DNA of 64,000 nt from Lactarius indigo. Lineage: Eukaryota > Basidiomycota > Agaricomycetes > Russulales > Russulaceae. The notes under the pieces are model-generated. The model searched no databases, was not told where the DNA came from, and worked only from the letters and a program-made list of their open reading frames with translations. The stretch covers positions 1 through 64,000 of the forward strand of contig JAFKAC010000005.1 in NCBI GenBank assembly GCA_025766275.1, written 5' to 3'. Position numbers and translations under genes: made by a program. Shown in pieces: positions 43,131 through 53,929 of this stretch (position 1 is its first letter; each line of letters starts with the position of its first letter).

Positions 43131-43617
43131 TGTTACGTTTCTACCCTTACTGTACCGGTTGCAACTACGGCGGTAAGGTAGATTAGTTGCGGACTTACGA
43201 TAGGCGATTACGAGTACGATAGGAGATTGCACACTGATTGCTGACTGAGGACTACACCACTAATACTAGTAGTAGTAGTATTAGGGTTCGAGCTACTTAC
43301 GCGACACGTTGGACGCTACATTACCGTGACTCATAGCAGCACTTGAAAGCCTGCTCAATATGTATTTAAGCTACCTTGTGAAGACCAAGATACGCCATCT
43401 TGGTCTTCTTGAATCGTCACTTGCTTCCTTCCTTTCTTCTCTAAAGGTTGTCCGACTCTGTTCGTGACTTAGATATTCGACTTGTCAGTGTACCTCCGCG
43501 TATTCACAACGACAGGGGCTTGGACCTTCGTGTCTTCAAGTTGGAAGAACTATCACATCGCTAAGTTGCTACCGCCTCTTCGTGCTCAAGTCGAGCTAAC
43601 GTCGTGACGACGTTACA
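43131..43617 (+). repeat. Family A 3' LTR of A2, 487 bp
   Basis: It is identical to the 5' LTR except for two G/A differences (CGGTGTACCTCCACG compared with CAGTGTACCTCCGCG). Confidence 0.95.
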
Positions 43618-43622
43618 TTGGA

Positions 43623-44538
43623 CAGGGCGAAGCTTTCCATCTTTCTTTTTGATGAAGAAGAAGGGAGACAAGTATGGGGATTTAGAGGGCTGGATATATC
43701 CCTTTTCAAGGTGTTCATTGAGGAATTTGGTAAGGGCTTCATTTTCATCACGTGTTAGAGGGTATATTTTGCAATCAATAGTGGCTGGGGCATTTGGAGT
43801 GAGGTCAATGGCGTGATCCCATAACCTGGTTGGTGGGAATCGGTGGGAGTTCTCTTCACTGAAGACCTTCTGATGTTGTAGGTACTCCTTGGGGACCATT
43901 TCCTCTAGCGTTCTTTCAGTTTGATCTCGTGCCTTTTGCGCCAATTCTGAGGCCACTGTGGTTTTGCCAATGACCTCATCTTGGGTAAATCTGAGATAGA
44001 GTTCATCTCCTTCCTCATACCTGCACTCTTCCAGGAACGTGCTCCACATTTTCCAGATGTGGATCTTTGGTTTGGGGGTGTCTTGTTTTTGGAGTCCTTG
44101 GGTAGTGATGATGACAGGGAGGTGACTGGTGTCAATGGTGGAGTCCTTCCAGTTGCATTGGGGTTCAAAGGCAGCAAGCCAGGGGTATCCCAGGATCATT
44201 CGTTCTTCCCCTAGATTTGTTACCAGGAACCTCATGGGTAGTTTCTTGGATCCTGATTGGACATCTAGCATGGAGTATGCCGTTAGTTCTCCTGCCTTAT
44301 TAAGGGTTCCGTCAATATTCCAGATCTTTTTTGGGTTTGACAGGGGTATCGTCCCTATCCCCATTTGCTTCAGGAGTCTGGGGTCTATGAAATTGTCCGT
44401 AGCTCCAGAGTCTACTAGGACGTCTTGATCGGCCGTTTTGTGTGCAGTTTCCAGGTGTACAGGGACTTTCAAGGATCTATATTGGCTATATTGTACACTG
44501 GAAATGTTTAAAGCTCTAGCCCAGGCCGCCGGGTTCAA
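43623..44538 (-). pseudogene. Family B pol: protease and start of RT
   Basis: An open minus-strand frame beginning in the -1 frame at the end of gag. Protease VLVDSGATDNFIDPRLL is near residue 35. The RT start is FFFIKKKDGKLRPVQ. It is interrupted by A2 and continues at 35827. The gag-pol junction has GAT TTT TCG TAG in the gag frame. Confidence 0.9.
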
Positions 44539-44540
44539 GC

Positions 44541-46091
44541 CTACGAAAAATCCTTCTCAGCAAAGGCTTTCTCTACGAGCAGTGCTCGCACTTCCTCACT
44601 CTGTGCCATCAGAGTTCCCCACATCTCATTTGCTAGTTCCTCTTTGGTTTTTGTGGTGGATGGTGCAGAGGGTGTAGTTGATGCTTCTGTGAGTTTGGCT
44701 GGTTGGTCAGGGCAGTTTCGTGATATGTGCCCCTGTTTCTTGCAACGGAAACAGCGCCCTTCTGCTTGGAGCTTCTGTTTTTTGGTTTCAGTGAGGGCTG
44801 CTCTTCCTGCAGCTCCTCTTTGAGTCCTTCCTATGTCCATCACATTTGGGTCACGTGGTTTGACTTTAAAGGCATTGTTCCATTGCCCTTTTGTGAATCC
44901 GGCTTTAGTTTCCTTTTTGATTCCAAAGCGATTTTGGAGATTGATGAAGTCTTGATGGTGCTTTCTGGCTGATTGGGTCCATTCTTTCCAGTCATCTGGG
45001 TGGTCGAACTGTATGATGTTCCTGACCAGTTTTTCAGGTAGACCCCGTGAGAAAATATCCAGGGTTCCTTCTTCATCTGCACCATACCCTGCCTTCTTTG
45101 CAAGGGCGGCGAACTGAGCAATATAGGTGTCAAGGTCTCCATTCTCCATTTTGACTGCTTAGAGTGCCTTCTGTGCCTTCTGCTTCTCTGCAACGTCTGT
45201 GTAAGCAGCTTGGAAGCGATCTAGGATGGTGATCCACAGGTCTTCTTCTATTGTAGCCCGTCCTCCAGCAAGTTCATCAGTAAGCCAGTCACTTTGTTCC
45301 ATAACCCAGTCATCAACCAAGTCTCCTCATATTAGGGAGAGGAAGACAATGCATCTGAGATAGGGGTTTCTCATTTGCTCGATTGATCCATTGAGGGCCC
45401 GGTAGAAGGTGAACTCTTTTAGGAATTTCTTGCTGTGGGCTCGGTCTCCAGTGAATTCTTTTGGTGGTAGGCCTGTTAATTTATCTCCGGCAGGAGGGGG
45501 GGCTAAAGGTGGGGCTCTTCCAGCAGGGATTCCTCCACCGCCTCCACCTCCACCTCCACCTCCTCCTTTGCTACTGCCACCTCCACTAGGGGTGTGGGTG
45601 ATTGAGGTGTTGATTTGTGTGGCTGTGCTTGTCATTCTAATGCTTGAGTTTGTTGGTGTGCGAGCACCTGAATCTATGGGTTCTTGTGGGGCTAAAGAGG
45701 GGACACCTGACGTAGCTTCCACTGATGCAACAGGGGATTGATGTTGATCCGAATCCTGAGCAGGTTCTTCTGTATCTGAGTCGACAACTATGCCAACTGG
45801 GTTGTTTCTATATGGACCAAGTCTGAATTCTAGTGGTACTGGTTTGACAGAGAACCACTTGTGGTCTTTAGATGATTGTGCGATGACTACCCAAAGTCGT
45901 TTGTCTTCTATGTATTCAATAGGAATATATCCGTTGTCTTCTTTGCTCCAAACGTAATATCCTTCAGTTTCATCGTAGGTTTTCCAGATGGCTACTCCCT
46001 TGATGTTGTCAGAGAGATCGTCTTCTGTTCTTCTGGTGATGAATTCTGGTTTGAACTGGGAACGGCTCCTGCTTCCTAGTTTTGAAGCCAG
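44541..46091 (-). pseudogene. Family B gag, two nonsense mutations
   Basis: On the minus strand the frame is open from just after the primer binding site. The best start is CTG at 46089-46091 in context ACCCTGG. The first in-frame ATG is at 45633-45635 (residue 153, MTSTATQ). The N-terminus has YIPIEYIEDKRLW, comparable to RPVEF...W of families A and C. A poly-Gly run (about 45540-45590) precedes the capsid-like LTGLPPKEFTGDRAHSKKFL. Stops are TGA at 45327-45329 (from CGA) and TAA at 45159-45161 (probably from CAA). The nucleocapsid knuckle CFRCKKQGHISRNC lies near 44710-44755. Confidence 0.85.
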
Positions 46092-46098
46092 GGTGGAG

Positions 46099-46109
46099 AG
46101 ACTCGACTT
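46099..46109 (-). promoter_or_regulatory. Self-priming primer binding site, family B
   Basis: Minus-strand AAGTCGAGTCT, 2 nt inside the 5' LTR. It is exactly complementary over 11 nt to AGACTCGACTT (46341-46351) in the LTR. Confidence 0.8.
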
Positions 46110-46111
46110 AA

Positions 46112-46796
46112 TGTAACGTTACAGTAGGAACGTTCAGCTCGGCGTGAGCAAGTCTGGTCTTTCTATGTCAATGAGCGAGGGTTCAGCCGATAATGGCAAG
46201 GTTTAAGTGGTTAACAAGGATCTCAGAGTATGACACAATACTCAAGATGTGAGAGGAGTTCAGGGGTTCAAGAGGTTCGACGGTTCAGCAGAGAGTTACC
46301 CCAAGGGAATGGGAAAACAATGTATACTGTGATGGTAAAGAAGTCGAGTCTAAGGATACAAGCTACCTAGGGCCACGACTTATATAGAAAAAGGTTTGTT
46401 TGTGCGGAACAAACAAATAGCGCAATCCGCAGCAAGCGTGAGAAGAAAGTACAGCAATCCGCAGCAGGCACGGGAAAAAGAAGAAGGTGTGCACAGCTAT
46501 CCGCAGTAAGTGTGGGAAGAAACAAGGATATAAAAGGCAAGTGAGACATGTCTCAGTTTCAACAAAAGTGAGACACCTGCCATAAAAGGGTGCATTTAGC
46601 CCAAGTATAGTAGTAATAAAGACTTATAAGGACAATGAGTGTCTCATTGTCTCACTTTGCACTAGGAGAGAATCTTAAGGCTCCTAGTGCGCAGCAAGTC
46701 CGAAAAAGGGAAAGCCAAGAAAGGAAAGACTTTCCCACAAACGCAAGTGTAAGTAAGAAATTAAGGTAAAGTTGAAAACAAGTCCAGTCCGTAACA
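46112..46796 (-). repeat. Family B 5' LTR, 685 bp
   Basis: It runs TGTTACGGACTGG to ACGTTACA on the minus strand and matches 14799-15517. TSD TCTGT follows at 46797-46801. Confidence 0.92.
46341..46386 (-). promoter_or_regulatory. Family B LTR promoter: TATA box and predicted transcript 5' end
   Basis: TATATAAG begins at 46386 on the minus strand and AGACTCGACTT at 46351, 35 nt apart. Confidence 0.7.
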
Positions 46797-46801
46797 TCTG
46801 T

Positions 46802-47500
46802 AGCCCACCATTTCCGTTCCTGACCTCTCCGCACTTACATGCGGCCCTAACCCTTGTACAATGAGGCGTACATGATTTCTGTGGGTCCATATACGACAGA
46901 TCGTGCCCCGCGGAAGCCCGCACAACACCTGGCAATGCTTCAGACACCACCAAATCTTGCACATGTTGCAAGACCATTTCCTCTTCAAACAATCTCTTTC
47001 ATGGTCTGTTAACTGTCTCATTTACTGATTCCATCACCACTTAATGCACTCTTCTCACCCATGCAGTCATGAGTACTAGTAGGAATAGATTAATGTATAA
47101 ATTGTTCTTCACATTCACTAGATTTGGCTAGAGTAGAGTTAGCGCCCTATAGGCGCTGGTAAATAAAAATCTGCTAAGGGTCCACTATACCCCCCCTATC
47201 CCCCTAACTGGGGTATGGGCGCTTAAAATCCCGCGACCCCCTTGGTGGATCTCGTCCGACAACGCTGCCGCCGTTGCAGCCAAGGGATCCCGCTCCATAC
47301 ACGCGGCGTCCAATTCGTTCTACCTGGTGCACCGTCTGACGTTCCTGTCTAGCTAGTGCGGGTCCTGACGGGCATGAATTGGACTGCGAGGCCGGTGGAT
47401 GGGTGGGCGCCAACTCCGAGGCAACAGCTGGTGTGAGCCTTTCAAGACCTGGAAAAACGTCCCCCTCCCTCTCTCTAAGCTAATCCTTCACAACGTACGC
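46802..47500. other. Host spacer right of the B element
   Basis: I recognise no gene here. Short open frames on both strands have no family motifs. It probably contains decayed upstream parts of the GH20 gene or intergenic DNA. Confidence 0.4.
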
Positions 47501-47504
47501 ACAG

Positions 47505-47801
47505 GCTTACACCTTCGACCCGCTCGCGAACCTCACCGCAGCGCAAGCGCCACTCGTGCTTGGCGGACAGCAACTGCTCTGGACAGAACAGTCCGGCCCG
47601 CAGAATCTCGACTCGATCGTCTGGCCCTGCGCTGCTGCGTCCGCGGAGGTATTCTGGAGCGGCGCTGGCGGTAACGTCAGTGCTGCTCTGCCGCGCTTGC
47701 ATGAGCTTGGGTATCGCTTTAGGAACCGCGAGGTGCAGACTATCGCACTGCAGCCCGAGTGGTGCGCGCTGCGCCCGTTCGCGTGTGATTTGACGGCGTA
47801 G
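47505..47801 (+). pseudogene. GH20 beta-N-acetylhexosaminidase, last-exon fragment
   Basis: A clean open stretch of 99 codons ends in TAG and is preceded by a splice-acceptor-like sequence (GTACGCACAG). It contains VLGGQQLLWTEQ, IVWPCAAASAEVFWSG, ALPRLHELGYRF and ALQPEWCALRP, which is the C-terminal end of fungal GH20 hexosaminidases (chitin-oligomer and N-glycan GlcNAc cleavage, secreted). No catalytic (beta/alpha)8 domain or Asp-Glu pair is found upstream, so only the 3' end is present. A second, more decayed copy is at 55123-55430. Confidence 0.75.
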
Positions 47802-48587
47802 TGTGAGTGCAGCGAACCAGTTGCAAATGCAGGAGTCGGGAGTTGCCGGTTTGGTTTTGGGGTTTTTTTTTGATGACAACAGGACACTTGGACTTGTTGC
47901 TTTCGTATGGGACCTGGTGATCGCGATGTGCTCTCGAATCGATCCGAGCTCAAATACTAATATGAGAAATGAGAAAGGAGTTGGACATTTGGTGTGGTAT
48001 ATATTGTTTATTACATATCATCTGAAATGCGTGCCGCATTGGTTCAAGCAATAAACCAGGAGGTGTGGAACACTGAGACGGAAAAGGTGTCATCGTGTCA
48101 TCATTGGTGTCTAAAGTTCTGGACGCGAGTGCCAGTGACTCGGACGCGTCTATGGGGCATTCACACTGGCAAGGCATTATACTAATTCAACGTAGCCCGG
48201 GGAACGTCCCCTTGTGGTGTCACATAGGCAAACCAAGACAGGATTTCTCCATAACACTGGCAGGTCCGAGATCGAGTCATTGGAGAAGTGACAAATGGAC
48301 GATGGCCCAGCGGTAGCCTTGTGGGCCCAGGCTTCCATGCCGCGGCGGTGCAAGACGAACAATTGCTCTGGCTGGTCAAGATTTCACACCGTCGCGATTG
48401 AATGTATCAGTGTTCAGTTATCTGATTGACAGGCTGTGCAGCGTCTATTCATCCTTATCGAGGTTAACGCATGGTTACCGGCGTGACCTGCCAACAAACC
48501 GACGAGCCTGAGGCTGTGCACATCCAGTTATATCTCCAGTCCACCCATCGTCCTCCTCTCTTGAACCTCTTTCTCGTTAACAGCCCC
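47802..48587. other. 3' flank of the GH20 fragment and upstream region of the NLR gene
   Basis: The first about 200 bp after the GH20 stop recur after the second GH20 relic (55500-55660), so they belong to the duplicated block. The remaining about 500 bp upstream of the NLR start has no clear TATA box. I see no other gene. Confidence 0.45.
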
Positions 48588-51500
48588 ATGTCGACTTCCC
48601 CTACACCCGCCGGCGCTTCAAGTTCCCATTCTAATTTTCAATCTATCTTTCACACCTCCCTCAAGGCGTATGAGAGGAAGACTAAAAAAGACCTCCTCTC
48701 TCATCCACTTGCTACCCGATTGAATAGTTGCGACTCTCCTACGGCCATTCTGGCCGTTCTTCAAAACCAAGTCCAGGAGTTTGAGCAATCGAGGAGTGTT
48801 GATGAGAGGTTGACCAAGTGGCTCGATCCGACTGTCAATGTCTTGTACGCATTTTCTGCGACCCTTGGAGAGGGTGTCGGCCTGGTAAATCTCATTGAAT
48901 ATGCTCGTGTAACAACTTTACGCTGACAATTATCCACTAGGTGTTCTCGCCTGCGAAAGTGATTTTCGCTGGTGCCGGTGTTCTCCTTTTAGTAAGCATC
49001 TTTCTCTACTCAATCGTCATCGCGCACCGTTCTGATATCCTGGGGTCTCAGGCGGCCAAGGGTGTTAAAGAGAGCCAAGATGCGCTCGTCGATGTCTTCG
49101 AACGTGTCGAGAACTTCTTTAAGCGACTCGAGACGTACACCGAGGTGGCACCGACAGCGGCGATGACTGACATAATCGTGAAGATAATGGTTGAGGTGCT
49201 CGGTATTCTTGCAATTTCGACAAAGGAAATTAAGCAAGGACGAACAAGTACGTAGATCCGGCTGGTGGTCAAGAGATGTCATTTTCTGATCATTCGTTAG
49301 AGAAGTATCTAAAGAAATTGGCTGGGAGGACGGAGCTGGAGGATGCTCTGAAGCGCCTTGATAAACTGACACAGGAAGAGGCACGGATGGCGGCTGCACA
49401 AGTTCTGAAGATCGCGCACAATGTCGAGAACAAAGTTACGAAAGTCATTGACGGTACGTGGTTTGCGCTCAGCTGGCTGTTGAGACATTCTGAGTCGTTA
49501 TGTGGATAGACGGGAAGGAGGCGATGGCGATGGCGATGGAGGCAAGAGCGATGGCGAAGGATTCCAAGGCTATTCTACAACAAACAGCGAGCGGCGTAGG
49601 CAGCGTCAAGTGTTGGTGATTCCTTTATATTACCCGATACCATTTACTGAAAAGCCCCAAATGACCTCCCAGGGATCCAAATGCGGCAGGAGCTTCGAAT
49701 ATGGGTCTCTCCACCGGATCCGTCTACGAATCACAACATCGCATGCGATGCCTCTCACAAGCAAACTGCAGACTGGTTCTTTGAAGGAAGTAAAATAAAG
49801 GAATGGAAGTCCACCGGATCCCTGTTGTGGATCCACGGGAAGCGTGCGCTCTTTCTCCTTCCTATGCCCAGGCGTTTCCTTATGATGCCGTCGTTTCGCA
49901 GCGGGAGCTGGAAAGAGCATACTCTGGTTCGTTGGTCTGAAACTGATTTTGAGTTGGCGGCAACTCATTTTCGCCTAGTTCGTCGATCATCCAAGATGTC
50001 CTTGTCCTGCGCGAGGCCGGACTGGCGTCCGTAGCGTACTTCTACTTCGATTTCCGGGACACAGACAAGCAATCTCGACACGACCTTCTCCTCTCTCTTG
50101 TCAGCCAGCTCTCCGCACGGTCTGACCTCTGCTGCGAAATACTCTTCCGCCTTTATGTCGCACATGATAATGGCGAACACAAACCCAGCGATGACGTTTT
50201 GGTGCGATGCCTAAAGGAGATGCTAACGCACTTGGTGGAGAGCCCAACTTATCTGATCATCGATGCGCTCGACGAATGTCCCAACACCACCGGGGTCCCA
50301 ACCGCCCGCTCACGAGTCATCGAACTCGTGAAAGAATTACTTGGCCTCCGTCTACCGAATCTCCGCGTTTGCATCACCAGTCGACCCGAGATCGACATCA
50401 AAACCTCCCTTCGGCCGCTTGCGTCGCATTCTGTCTCCCTTCATGACGAGATCGGGCAAAAGCAGGACATCGCGGATTACATTAAATCTGTTGTTTACTC
50501 AGACTCGGACACGATGATGAGCAGGTGGAGGGAAGACGAGAAAAAGCTTGTGATTGAGACGCTCTCGGAGAGAGCCGACGGAATGTAATCATATTCTCTC
50601 CGACGACGGCAAACAACTGATGTTGTCGAATAGGTTTCGTTGGGTTTTCTGTCAGTTGGAGGTGCTCCAGGACTGTCTGCCAGCGAGCGTACGGCGCACC
50701 CTGAAGGAGTTACCGGAATCACTGGACGAGACATATGAGCGGATACTGAAGGAAATCAAGAGACCAAGTAGGGATCACGCTCATCGTCTCTTGCAGTGTC
50801 TCACAGTTGCCATCCGGCCGCTCCGCGTCGAGGAGCTCGCTGAACTTCTTGCGTATGACTTTGATGTGGCCGAGGACGGGATCCCGAAGGTGGACCCAAA
50901 CTGGCGGTGGAAAGACCAAGAAGGGGCTGTGCTGTCGACTTGCTCGAGTTTGATCGCTGTCGTTGACGACGGAGATTCGCGAGTGGTGCAGTTTTCGCAC
51001 TTTTCGGTGAAGGAATTCCTGACATCGGACCGCCTCGCTACTTCGGGTGGAGACGCTTCCCACTATCATATTCCCCTTGGACCCGCCCATACTCTCCTCG
51101 CACAAGCTTGTCTTGGTACCTTGCTATCTTTGGGCGACGAGGATGGCGGATCCAATTTCGCGGATCGTGATGGGAACGGCTTTCCTCTTTCCAGTTACGC
51201 TGCTGAACATTGGATGACTCATGCCCGGGTCGACAAGACATTTTCACTTGTACAAGGAGGGATGCGACAACTCTTTGACCCCACCAAGCCACACTTTGCT
51301 GCGTGGGTCCGGTTTTTTAATATAGAAGACCTGGGCTGGGAATCCGAACCCAGAATGGAACCTATGGCGACACCATTGTACTATGCCACGTTGTGCGGAT
51401 TCCATGGGCTTGTTGAACACCTTCTGATCAAGTACCCTGAGCATGTCAACGCTCTTGGTGGTGGACGCGGAGCTGCACTACACGCAGCGTCGGTCCGGAA

Positions 51501-52173
51501 TGACGTCGAAGTAGCACAGGTGCTCCTTGAGCGCGGTGGCAATGTGGACATTAGAGGTCCCAACGACCGGCGATGGTCACCGCTGATACATGCGGCAATA
51601 TGGGGACACGTTGAAGTTGGGCGGTTCTTACTTGACCGTGGTGCTGACGTAGATTCCGCCGGAGACGACCTTCGGACCCCACTGCATTATGCCGCGATGA
51701 ACGGACACGCTGACTTTTGTCAGATGCTACTCGAACGCAAGGCAGACGCAAATTCTCGGGACGAGAAGGGTTGGGTTCCATTGCACCAAGTATCAGCTTA
51801 TTTTGCCGCAAAAGCTGGGGTTGTGCGGCTGTTATTGGAGCACGGTGCGGATGTGGACGTAAAGGATAATAGAGACGCAACGCCGTTACACTTAGCATCA
51901 TCCATAAGGAATACGGAGGTCGCGCGCCTACTACTCGATCATGGCGCGGACGCGGATGCAAAAGACAGGGAATATATGACCCCGTTGCACATGGCATCAT
52001 CATCCCGTTACTTGGTGATGGCAGGGATCGTGCGCCTGCTGCTTGACCATGGCGCACATGTAGACGCTGTTGACGAGAAGGGAAGGACCCCGTTCCAGCT
52101 GGCATTGGCGAGTGGAAAGGACGAGGTTGCACGGATGTTGACCGAACACATCGCACAACCACGTGTGGAGTAA
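48588..52173 (+). CDS. NLR-type protein: Goodbye-like domain, NACHT, ankyrin repeats
   Basis: A spliced model of nine exons: 48588-48884, 48941-48991, 49052-49247, 49301-49453, 49510-49611, 49673-49843, 49902-49926, 49979-50584, 50634-52173. All introns are GT-AG, 49-61 bp, and the frame is open throughout: 1,046 aa. Residues 1-250 resemble the fungal STAND N-terminal Goodbye domain (FQSIFHTSLKAYERKTKKDL; SPAKVIFAGAGVLLL; RVENFFKRLETYTEV; TDIIVKIMVEVLGILA). The NACHT NTPase has Walker A GKPGAGKS (322-329) and Walker B LIIDALDE (424-431). About eight ankyrin repeats fill 779-1040. Such proteins are thought to act in non-self recognition and cell death; the ligand is unknown. An in-frame ATG at 48471 could add 39 residues. 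The exon 5/6 junction (GTTGGT donor) is the least certain. Confidence 0.85.
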
Positions 52174-52253
52174 TAGTTACGCTACGAATAGCGGACTTGG
52201 TTACTGTAATCGCTTCTTCGCGTACTTATGTAAATTGAATGTAATATGGTCTG

Positions 52254-53805
52254 CAGACCAAGTCCAGGAATATTGAACAATCTCGGAGTGTCGATGAGAG
52301 GTATGGTTTTCTGCAAATTTTCTTGCCGCACTTGGAGAGTGTGCTGGCCTGACAAGTCTCAATGAACAGGCCCGTGTACCATCTGTGCGCTCATAGTTAT
52401 CCCCCAAGTGCTCTCGCCTGCGAAACTAAATTTTGCTGGTTCTGGCACTCTCTTTTTACAATAGTGAGCATGTTTCTCAACCCTACAGTCGTCCGGGCGA
52501 CTTACAGATTTTTAGGTTGCCCACCTTCGGCTCCCGCTCCCTCCACGACCACCGTCACGCCACCGGCGCCAGGCGGAGCGGCCTAGCCAAACCTCATGCA
52601 TCATGGACCTCCTGTCGTCCACCGCAACTGATCCTCCATCTGCCACTTCCTGACCTCAACACTCCCAAAGATATCCCCAGTGAAGACAGTCTTCGACGAT
52701 CTCACTTTTTCTCCGCTCTTCGGGGCCGTGCTTATCCTCCCAGATGCAGCCCACCCGCTCTGGCTTCAGCCGTGCAACCTCCAGACAAGCTCATTGACGC
52801 CCAGCGCCTCTGTCTCTCTTTCGCCATCTACGTTGTGGTCCCCAATGATCCCAAACACCTCTCGCCGCTGCTGAGCACACCCGCACCCCCCTCTTCAACC
52901 GTGATGGGAACGATTTCCCTCTTGCTAGTTACGCTGCTCAACATTGGACGGCTCATGTCCAGGTCAACAAGTCATTATCACTTGTACAGGGCGGGATGCA
53001 ACGACTCTTTGACCCTACCAAGCCACACTTTGCTGCATGGGTCCGGTTGTACAATGTAGAAGACCTGCAATGGATATACCGCCCCATGATGGAACCTATG
53101 GCGACGCCACTGTACTATGCCGCGTTGTGCGGATTCCGTGGGCTTGTCGAACACCTTCTGATCAAGTACCCTGAGCATGTCAACGCTCTCGGTGGTGGAC
53201 GCGGAGCTGCACTACATGCAGCGTCGGCCCAGAATCGCGTCGACGTAGCGCAGGTCCTCTTTGAGCGCGGTGGCGATGTAGACGTTAGAGGCACGTATGA
53301 GCGGTCACCGCTGCAATTTGCGGCAACAATGTGACACGTTGAAATCGGGCGGTTCCTACTTGACCATGGTGCTGACGTGGGTTTCAGTGGAAACAATCTT
53401 TGGACCTCACTGCATTATGCGGCGGCGAACGGATACGTTGAAGTTTCTCAGATACTACTCGAACGTAAAGTGGACCCAAATTCTCGGGACAACAAGGGTC
53501 GAGTTCCATTGCACCGAGTATCAGAGAATTCATATGAAAAAGGTGACTATGTTGGCATTGCGCGGCTGCTACTGGAGCATGGGGCCGATGTGGACGCAAA
53601 GGACAATGAAGACACGACACCGTTACACTTGGCATCATCCAGAAGGAAAACAGAGGTCGTGCGCCTGCTACTCGATCATGGCGCAAATGCAGACGCTCAG
53701 GACAAGTGGGGAAGGACCCCATTACAGATGGCGTTGGCGAATGGAGCGAAAGAGATTGTACAGATATTGACAGAACACGGCGCACAGCTACATGAGGAGC
53801 TATAG
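52254..53805 (+). pseudogene. Decayed NLR paralogue without NACHT domain
   Basis: It starts with broken pieces of the Goodbye exon (near 52254-52360) and exon 2 (VLSPAKLNFAG-like, 52408-52445). Pro-rich sequence of unknown origin follows (52450-52870), and then the NLR C-terminal part (FPLASYAAQHW from about 52910). Ankyrin repeats run 52996-53805 in one frame with a single TGA at 53332-53334, and the frame ends at 53805. Walker A and B are missing. Nucleotide similarity to 51180-52173 is high, so the duplication is fairly recent. Confidence 0.8.
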
Positions 53806-53929
53806 TCACACTATGGAGAACGGGGGACTTGTGTCGGTTGTCGGTTACAGTAATCCTTCTTCGCATGTGTTCGCAGCGCTCCATAACCGTAATATACTCA
53901 TCAACGAAGCTGCATATCCACTAGCGATT

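Larger units (their letters stand above)
35833..43617 (+). mobile_element. Family A copy A2: complete, nearly intact
   Basis: 7,785 bp with two 487-bp LTRs differing at two positions by eye, TSD TTGGA, primer binding site, open gag, pol open except for one TGA, and a polypurine tract AAAGGGGGTGA (43120-43130). It is the youngest element in the window and the best reference for family A. Confidence 0.95.
14799..46796 (-). mobile_element. Family B Ty3/gypsy element carrying all nested insertions
   Basis: A minus-strand element whose own sequence is 14799-15901, 32184-35827 and 43623-46796, about 8 kb after removing A1 (with A3 inside) and A2. It has both LTRs, a self-complementary primer binding site, gag, pol with chromodomain and tail, and a polypurine tract (15518-15530). 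The 5-bp TSD TCTGT flanks the whole 32-kb block, which proves the nesting order. Gag and pol carry several nonsense mutations, mainly CGA to TGA. Confidence 0.92.

Noticed and set aside
49681..50034. An apparently broken P-loop (frame ends ...LLWIHGKRALFLLPMPRR) suggesting a dead NLR gene.
   Set aside because: Two short GT-AG introns restore GKPGAGKSILCSS in frame, and the nine-exon model is open from start to stop.
52433..53059. A 208-codon frame as an independent gene.
   Set aside because: It runs out of frame through the start of the decayed NLR paralogue, whose ankyrin frame is the conserved one.
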